Of a stretch of DNA of 64,000 bases, positions 59,249 to 64,000 are shown piece by piece. The position numbers were made by a program, and so were the translations under genes. Source of the DNA: Flavobacteriaceae bacterium UBA3611 (lineage in GTDB: Bacteria; Bacteroidota; Bacteroidia; Flavobacteriales; Flavobacteriaceae); NCBI GenBank assembly GCA_002375495.1, contig DFLU01000010.1:180053-244052 (forward strand), read 5' to 3'. How positions within the stretch are numbered: the stretch's first letter is position 1; every line of letters starts with the position of its first letter. Under the pieces are notes generated by a model, which was not told where the DNA came from, searched no databases, and was given only the letters and a program-made list of their open reading frames with translations.

Positions 59249-60574
59249 ATGAAAAAAAACCTACTTCTCTGTATCATAGCGCTGTGCGCTTTTCAATTCA
59301 CGTCGGCCCAGATTTTATCAGAATGGGACCGTGCCACCAAACGGGACGAGATATTGGCAGATCGCTTTAATAACTTGCTTCCAAAATTAATGGATGACAC
59401 CGATATCGATATGTGGTTGGTGATTTCGCGCGAGTACAACGAAGATCCTGTAATGCGCACCATGTTGCCAGCACGTTGGCTCAATGCGAGACGTAGGACT
59501 ATCTTAGTGTTTTACCGCGACAAAGCCGCCAATACCATCGAAAAATTGGCCGTGGCACGCTATGATGTTGGAGAAAATATAACTTCTGCATGGGATAAAG
59601 AAAAGCAACCAGACCAATGGCAACGATTGGTAGAAATCATCGAAGAACGCAATCCAGAGAAAATTGCTGTAAACTATAGCAAACACTTCGGAATTGCAGA
59701 CGGACTCGTACATACAGATTTTGAAGAACTCAAAGAAGCATTGCCTGCAAATTTAGAATCGAAGCTCGTTTCCGCAGAAAAATTGGCTATTGGGTGGATA
59801 GAAACACGCACTGCCATGGAGATGGAGCTCTATAACACCTTGGTTGAAGTAACACATAACATTATTGACGAAGCGTTCTCCAGCAAAGTGATTACCCCAG
59901 GAACCACCACTACAGACAATGTGGTGTGGTGGATGCGCCAAAAAGTGACCGATATGGGGCTGGAAACATGGTTTCACCCTACGGTAGATGTGCAACGCAG
60001 CAATGAAGCACTTAAAAGCCATATCGAATCGTTCAGTAAAGCAAAACAAGATGTGGTCATCCAACCGGGCGACTTGCTGCACTGTGACTTCGGAATTACC
60101 TACATCACATTAAACACAGATTGTCAACAACACGCGTATGTTTTAAAAGAAGGCGAAACAAAAGTGCCCGATTTTCTTGCAGAAGCATTTAAAAAAGGGA
60201 ATCGGGTGCAAGATATTTTTACCGATAACTTTGAAGAAGGAAAAACAGGAAATGAAATTTTACTGAAGTCATTGGCAGAAGGAAAAGCCGAAGGGTTGCG
60301 CCCATCTATTTATACACACCCGCTAGGCACCTACGGACATAGCTCAGGAACTACGCTAGGGATGTGGGACAGCCAAGGTGGGGTTCCTGTAAATGGTGAT
60401 TATCCGTTACACAGAAATACGGTGTACGCTATAGAGTTAAATAATACCGCGTTCATTAAAGAATGGGACAAAGATATCCGTATCATGCTTGAAGAAGCTG
60501 GATATTATGGTCCAAACGGATTTCGGTATGTGAATGGAAGGCAAGAGGCTATTAAGCCAATTCAAACCTTCTAA
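59249..60574 (+). CDS. exported M24 family metallopeptidase (Xaa-Pro peptidase-like)
   Basis: 441 aa with signal peptide MKKNLLLCIIALCAFQFTSAQ. Creatinase/aminopeptidase P fold. Dinuclear metal ligands are visible: Asp in LLHCDFGITY, Asp in LNTDCQQHAYV, His in YGHSSGTTLG, Glu in YAIELNN and Glu in MLEEAGYYG. N-terminal domain with IDMWLVISREYNEDP. Predicted periplasmic peptidase acting on peptides with proline at position 2. Ends 1 bp from the convergent DoxX gene. Confidence 0.92.
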   Translation: MKKNLLLCIIALCAFQFTSAQILSEWDRATKRDEILADRFNNLLPKLMDDTDIDMWLVISREYNEDPVMRTMLPARWLNARRRTILVFYRDKAANTIEKLAVARYDVGENITSAWDKEKQPDQWQRLVEIIEERNPEKIAVNYSKHFGIADGLVHTDFEELKEALPANLESKLVSAEKLAIGWIETRTAMEMELYNTLVEVTHNIIDEAFSSKVITPGTTTTDNVVWWMRQKVTDMGLETWFHPTVDVQRSNEALKSHIESFSKAKQDVVIQPGDLLHCDFGITYITLNTDCQQHAYVLKEGETKVPDFLAEAFKKGNRVQDIFTDNFEEGKTGNEILLKSLAEGKAEGLRPSIYTHPLGTYGHSSGTTLGMWDSQGGVPVNGDYPLHRNTVYAIELNNTAFIKEWDKDIRIMLEEAGYYGPNGFRYVNGRQEAIKPIQTF

Positions 60575-60575
60575 A

Positions 60576-60998
60576 CTACTGTTGCATTCTTAGGTATTTA
60601 TCGACTGAATGTTTTCCGCTACCGTAAAATAAAAAGAAAATACACACCAACAATACAACCAAGGCGATAAGGAAATTGCTAGTATTCATTGTTCCCACGA
60701 AATTGATGAGTACTGCACCTGCCAAAATGGGTAATTGTGCAATAATAGCCCATCGGGTCAATAAACCGAAAACGATTAAGAATCCGCCCACAAAATGGGC
60801 AGGCGCTATGTAGTGAACCAATAGCACATCGCCGATAAGGGGTTTGATGGGTTCGTACAACTCAAGCAGTAACGGTAAATTGGACATAAAATAAACACCT
60901 TGGTAAAACAACAAAATACCAAGCGCTATGCGTAAGAGATCGATTGGGTAATAACTATTTTTATTAGCCCATTTGTTTAAAGACTTTATAGTTCCCAT
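60576..60998 (-). CDS. DoxX family membrane protein
   Basis: About 140 aa from ATG 60998 (MGTIKSLNKWANKNSYYPIDLLRIALGIL); the frame also opens at 61037, adding 13 residues, and the start is uncertain. Four hydrophobic segments, HFVGGFLIVFGLLTRWAIIAQLPILAGAVLIN. Function unknown. It may be co-transcribed with the acyl-CoA carboxylase gene upstream. Confidence 0.82.
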   Translation of the reverse strand: MGTIKSLNKWANKNSYYPIDLLRIALGILLFYQGVYFMSNLPLLLELYEPIKPLIGDVLLVHYIAPAHFVGGFLIVFGLLTRWAIIAQLPILAGAVLINFVGTMNTSNFLIALVVLLVCIFFLFYGSGKHSVDKYLRMQQ

Positions 60999-61056
60999 GA
61001 TAAAAAGAGTATTAGTTATTCTTACTAAGATACTCATTTTTAGCGAAATAAGCGAA

Positions 61057-62700
61057 TTACACTTGGATTACCCCAAGGTTAAAAGGCTTCTCGATAGGCG
61101 CATGGTTTGCTGCTTCAATACCCATACTGATCCATTTTCTAGTATCAAGAGGGTCGATAACGGCGTCGGTCCAAATTCTTGAAGCGGCGTAATACGGAGA
61201 GATTTGACGGTCGTATCGTGCTTTAATGCGGTCGAATAGTTCTTTTTCAACTTCAGGCGTGATGGTTTCGCCTTTCTTTTTAAGGGAAGCGGTTTCTATT
61301 TGTAACAACACTTTAGCAGCACTGTTCCCGCTCATTACCGCTAGTTCTGCGCTAGGCCAAGCAACAATCAATCTTGGATCATACGCTTTCCCACACATAG
61401 CGTAATTACCGGCTCCATAACTATTTCCAATAACAATCGTAAATTTCGGCACCACGCTATTGCTTACTGCATTTACCATTTTTGCGCCGTCTTTAATAAT
61501 ACCGCCATGTTCACTTTTACTGCCCACCATAAACCCGGTAACATCTTGCAAAAATACTAACGGTATCTTTTTCTGATTGCAGTTAGCAATAAACCGCGTG
61601 GCCTTATCGGCACTGTCACTGTAAATCACACCCCCAAATTGCATTTCGCTGGGTTTGGTTTTTGCTTTGGTAGTTTTTACCAGTTTTCGTTGGTTGGCAA
61701 CAATACCCACTGCCCAGCCATCGATACGCGCGTAGCCAGTTAGTATTGTTTGTCCGTATCCTTCTTTGTACTCCTCAAAGTCACTATCGTCTACCAAGCG
61801 TTTTATGATTTCACGCATGTCGTATTGATCGGCTCTCGATTTCGGTAAGATGCCATAGATGTCTTTTGGGTCCTCTATCGGATTTTTAGCTTCAGCTCTA
61901 TTAAATCCGGCCTTGTCGAAATCACCAATCTTAGACATGATGTTCTTAATCTTAGCAAGTGCGTCTTTATCGTCTTTCGCTTTGTAGTCTGTTACCCCAC
62001 TTACTTCACAGTGGGTGGTAGCACCACCGAGCGATTCGTTATCGATACTTTCACCAATAGCGGCCTTTACCAAATAACTTCCGGCTAAGAAAATACTTCC
62101 AGTTTTGTCAACAATGAGCGCTTCATCACTCATGATGGGGAGGTAGGCGCCACCTGCGACACAACTGCCCATAACCGCAGCAATTTGAGTAATACCCATG
62201 CTACTCATCACGGCGTTGTTTCTAAAAATCCGCCCAAAATGTTCTTTGTCAGGGAAAATTTCATCTTGCATCGGCAAGTATACCCCCGCACTATCTACCA
62301 AATAAATAATGGGAAGTTTGTTTTCTATGGAAATTTCCTGCGCACGCAGATTTTTCTTTCCAGTGATCGGAAACCAAGCACCAGCCTTTACCGTGGCGTC
62401 ATTTGCAACAACTATGCACTGTTTCCCCTGTACGTAGCCGATCTTAACAACCACGCCACCACTGGGGCACCCGCCATGTTCTTCATACATCCCTTCGCCT
62501 GCAAAGGCACCGATTTCAATACTGGGTTTTTTATCGTCTAGCAGATAAGCAATCCGTTCGCGGGCTGTCATTTTGCCTTTGGCATGGTGTTTTTCAATTC
62601 GTTTTTCTCCTCCGCCCATTTTCACTTTGGCCAAACGTTTGCGTAATTCTGAAACTGCTAATTTATTATGATCTTCGTTCTTGTTGAAGTTGATATCCAC
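61057..62700 (-). CDS. acyl-CoA carboxylase beta subunit (carboxyltransferase)
   Basis: 547 aa biotin-dependent carboxyltransferase, propionyl-CoA or methylcrotonyl-CoA carboxylase type. MTARERIAYLLDDKKPSIEIGAF, GGCPSGGVVVKIGYVQGKQCIVVANDATVKAGA, VCVAGGAYLPIMSDEAL and FLQDVTGFMVGSKSEHGG, GNSYGAGNYAMCGKAYDPRL are the two oxyanion-hole regions. The alpha/biotin subunit is not in the window. Start is GTG at 62700. Probable methylcrotonyl-CoA carboxylase (leucine breakdown) by the YxxY-type MCC look, but propionyl-CoA is possible. Confidence 0.88.
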   Translation of the reverse strand: MDINFNKNEDHNKLAVSELRKRLAKVKMGGGEKRIEKHHAKGKMTARERIAYLLDDKKPSIEIGAFAGEGMYEEHGGCPSGGVVVKIGYVQGKQCIVVANDATVKAGAWFPITGKKNLRAQEISIENKLPIIYLVDSAGVYLPMQDEIFPDKEHFGRIFRNNAVMSSMGITQIAAVMGSCVAGGAYLPIMSDEALIVDKTGSIFLAGSYLVKAAIGESIDNESLGGATTHCEVSGVTDYKAKDDKDALAKIKNIMSKIGDFDKAGFNRAEAKNPIEDPKDIYGILPKSRADQYDMREIIKRLVDDSDFEEYKEGYGQTILTGYARIDGWAVGIVANQRKLVKTTKAKTKPSEMQFGGVIYSDSADKATRFIANCNQKKIPLVFLQDVTGFMVGSKSEHGGIIKDGAKMVNAVSNSVVPKFTIVIGNSYGAGNYAMCGKAYDPRLIVAWPSAELAVMSGNSAAKVLLQIETASLKKKGETITPEVEKELFDRIKARYDRQISPYYAASRIWTDAVIDPLDTRKWISMGIEAANHAPIEKPFNLGVIQV

Positions 62701-62772
62701 GTGTCTAAAATTTTTAGGCTAAGGTACGAAAAACTGACACTTCAAACCATTCAAAAAATCAATCTGTTTACG

Positions 62773-62801
62773 TTTTCCTAGGAAATAGTTACCTAGGAAA
62801 A
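62773..62801. promoter_or_regulatory. palindromic operator, probably bound by the MarR protein
   Basis: TTTTCCTAGG (62773-62782), 9-nt spacer, CCTAGGAAAA (62792-62801): a perfect 10-bp inverted repeat. Each arm also contains its own CCTAGG palindrome, the two centred 15 bp apart. It ends 10 bp before the TATCTTTG box, so bound protein would cover the -33 region. Confidence 0.75.
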
Positions 62802-62811
62802 TAAAATTGAC

Positions 62812-62819
62812 TATCTTTG
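62812..62819 (+). promoter_or_regulatory. -7 box of FMN reductase-marR operon
   Basis: TATCTTTG, 18 nt before ATG 62838. Consensus. Confidence 0.7.
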
Positions 62820-62837
62820 TGTTCAAATACAGAAAAA

Positions 62838-63377
62838 ATGAAAAAAGTAATTGCATTTGCGGGAAGTAATAGCCGCGCCTCGATAAATAAAAAACTAGCC
62901 GAATATGCTGCTAAACAGCTCCAGGATGTAGAAGTTACCGTATTAGATTTAAATGATTTTGAGTTGCCGCTCTACGGGATAGATATAGAAAACAAAGATG
63001 GTATTCCACAGGCTGCGCACACTTTTTTGGAGTATATCAAGCAAGCTGACGGAATTGTATTGTCTTTGGCAGAACACAACGGAGCATACGCTACGGTATT
63101 TAAAAACCTTTTCGATTGGATGTCGCGCATAGACGGTAAACTTTGGTCTAACGTTCCGATGCTTCTTATGGCTGCCTCACCCGGTGGACGGGGAGGAGCT
63201 ACGGTGTTGGATATTGCAAAGGGAAGGTTTCCTTACATGGGAGGAGCTGTGGTAGCCACTTTTTCGCTGCCTAATTTTAATACTAATTTTTCAGCAGAGG
63301 GGATAAAAGATGAAACATTGGCCGCAGCATTTAACGAGGCACTAGAATTGTTTGAAGAAGCAGTTAAAAAGCAATAG
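62838..63377 (+). CDS. NADPH-dependent FMN reductase family protein
   Basis: 179 aa flavodoxin-like fold. AFAGSNSRASINKKLAEYAA at the phosphate-binding loop, LSLAEHNGAYATVFKNLFDWMSR (flavin contact) and MLLMAASPGGRGGATVLD. Reduces FMN or quinones with NAD(P)H; a role in electrophile or oxidative stress is likely from its marR partner. 5 bp before marR. ATG 62838 starts the fold; the frame extension to 62817 overlaps the promoter. Confidence 0.91.
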   Translation: MKKVIAFAGSNSRASINKKLAEYAAKQLQDVEVTVLDLNDFELPLYGIDIENKDGIPQAAHTFLEYIKQADGIVLSLAEHNGAYATVFKNLFDWMSRIDGKLWSNVPMLLMAASPGGRGGATVLDIAKGRFPYMGGAVVATFSLPNFNTNFSAEGIKDETLAAAFNEALELFEEAVKKQ

Positions 63378-63382
63378 ACATC

Positions 63383-63820
63383 ATGGGGGATATTTCAAAA
63401 GACATTAACAGCAAATTTCAGAACAACCGGCAAAAGGCAATGCTCAATATTATTTATACCGCCAATTGGATTACCGGCCAGCAAAACCATTTTTTTAAAC
63501 CGTTCGGGATTTCACCACAACAGTATAATATCTTGAGGATTCTGCGAGGTGCGGGCACAGAGTTGCCAGTACAAACCATTAAAGACCGTATGCTACAGCG
63601 AGCCCCCAATGCAACCCGAATGATGGACAAGCTATGCGATAAAAAATTGATAAAACGGGTGAGTTGTTCTTCAGACAGGCGAGTGGTACACGTAGCGATT
63701 ACTAACAACGGACTCAGTTTGTTGGCTGAAATCGATACGACCCCACATACCACATATTTGAAAAATTTAACCGAAAAAGAAGCGGCAACCTTAAGCGACT
63801 TGTTGGATAAAGTTAGGTGA
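63383..63820 (+). CDS. MarR family transcriptional regulator
   Basis: 145 aa winged-helix regulator. FKPFGISPQQYNILRILRGAG, then LPVQTIKDRMLQRAPNATRMMDKLCDKKLIKRVSCSSDRRVVHVAITNNGLSLL with the wing motif SSDRR. Two Cys (KLCDKK, RVSCSS) could make it redox-sensing, though this is inference. Likely represses the FMN reductase gene and itself at the CCTAGG operator. Confidence 0.9.
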   Translation: MGDISKDINSKFQNNRQKAMLNIIYTANWITGQQNHFFKPFGISPQQYNILRILRGAGTELPVQTIKDRMLQRAPNATRMMDKLCDKKLIKRVSCSSDRRVVHVAITNNGLSLLAEIDTTPHTTYLKNLTEKEAATLSDLLDKVR

Positions 63821-63840
63821 ATTGTATTTTGAAAATGTAC

Positions 63841-64000
63841 AGCATAACTCTGTTATAACCAGTATTAGAAGCTGATGGTTTCAGGTTCCCACAGCTTTGA
63901 AGAGTTTACAGGATGAGATTCTCAAATAAATTCAGAATGACGGGTTTTAGATCGATTTATAAACAGGGACACAACGTCAACCTGAACTGGTTTCAGGTTC
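63841..64000. repeat. intergenic repeat fragments at right edge
   Basis: No gene seen after marR. A 12-mer GGTTTCAGGTTC occurs at 63877-63888 and 63989-64000. AACCTGAA (63979-63986), loop CTGGT, TTCAGGTT (63992-63999) is a perfect 8-bp hairpin. AACCTGA here also resembles the loop of the OstA-gene element. Confidence 0.6.

Overview
The window is chromosomal DNA of a member of the Flavobacteriaceae (phylum Bacteroidota). Evidence: low G+C; two proteins with C-terminal type IX secretion (T9SS) sorting domains; many families typical of the group (DUF493, DUF4290, DUF5606, DUF6090, DUF2911, DUF349, OstA-like, COX15-type heme A synthase); and promoters of the Bacteroidota form TAnnTTTG. It holds about 62 protein genes, mostly housekeeping. 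I saw no rRNA, tRNA, CRISPR array, prophage, transposase or plasmid gene.

Layout. 1-3.2 kb: fmt (cut by the edge), recQ and an AAA ATPase on the minus strand. 3.4-5.7 kb: DUF493, DUF4290 and murA. 5.8-9.7 kb: a membrane coiled-coil protein, a mono-cluster ferredoxin-like protein, a probable light-response operon (SRPBCC protein, SDR protein, photolyase) and a candidate small ORF. 9.8-14 kb: aquaporin, DUF2911, a stand-alone HsdR-N nuclease-fold protein divergent from holA, DUF6090, DoxX. 14.2-17.5 kb: a 1092-residue secreted protein with an internal 546-bp duplication. 17.6-22.5 kb: menaquinone genes menA, menC and menE with a metallo-hydrolase and a CPBP protease. 22.5-25 kb: ruvX, def, DUF5606, mazG. 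25.1-43.3 kb, minus strand: methyltransferase, DUF349, aroE, two adjacent DUF368 transporters, TPR protein, class III aminotransferase, OstA-like protein, purA, fur, spoT, mscS, Ste24-type protease, trmH. 43.4-45.7 kb: a T9SS cargo protein and a lipoprotein. 45.7-49.9 kb: ctaA, GNAT, cca, methyltransferase, tsaC. 49.9-57.5 kb: a cell-surface glycan (probably LPS core) locus with five glycosyltransferases, a heptosyltransferase-like GT9, a polysaccharide deacetylase, a methyltransferase and a Kdo/heptose-kinase-like protein. 58.1-63.8 kb: dapD, an M24 peptidase, DoxX, an acyl-CoA carboxylase beta subunit, and an FMN reductase-marR operon behind a clear palindromic operator.

The strongest unexplained structure is not a gene. 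Degenerate repeats with a strict 7-bp period fill 57.53-58.13 kb and recur at about 22.94, 25.01 and 55.04 kb, partly inside the 3' ends of genes. A separate family of short elements (core TTCGACTGCGCTCAG or TTCGACAGGCTCAG) occurs as a perfect 23-bp tandem pair at 3.28 kb, within the 58-kb block, and as a 40-bp hairpin sitting in frame in the signal-peptide region of the OstA-like gene. Several genes have a TAnnTTTG box only 4-6 nt before the start codon, which predicts leaderless or nearly leaderless mRNAs.
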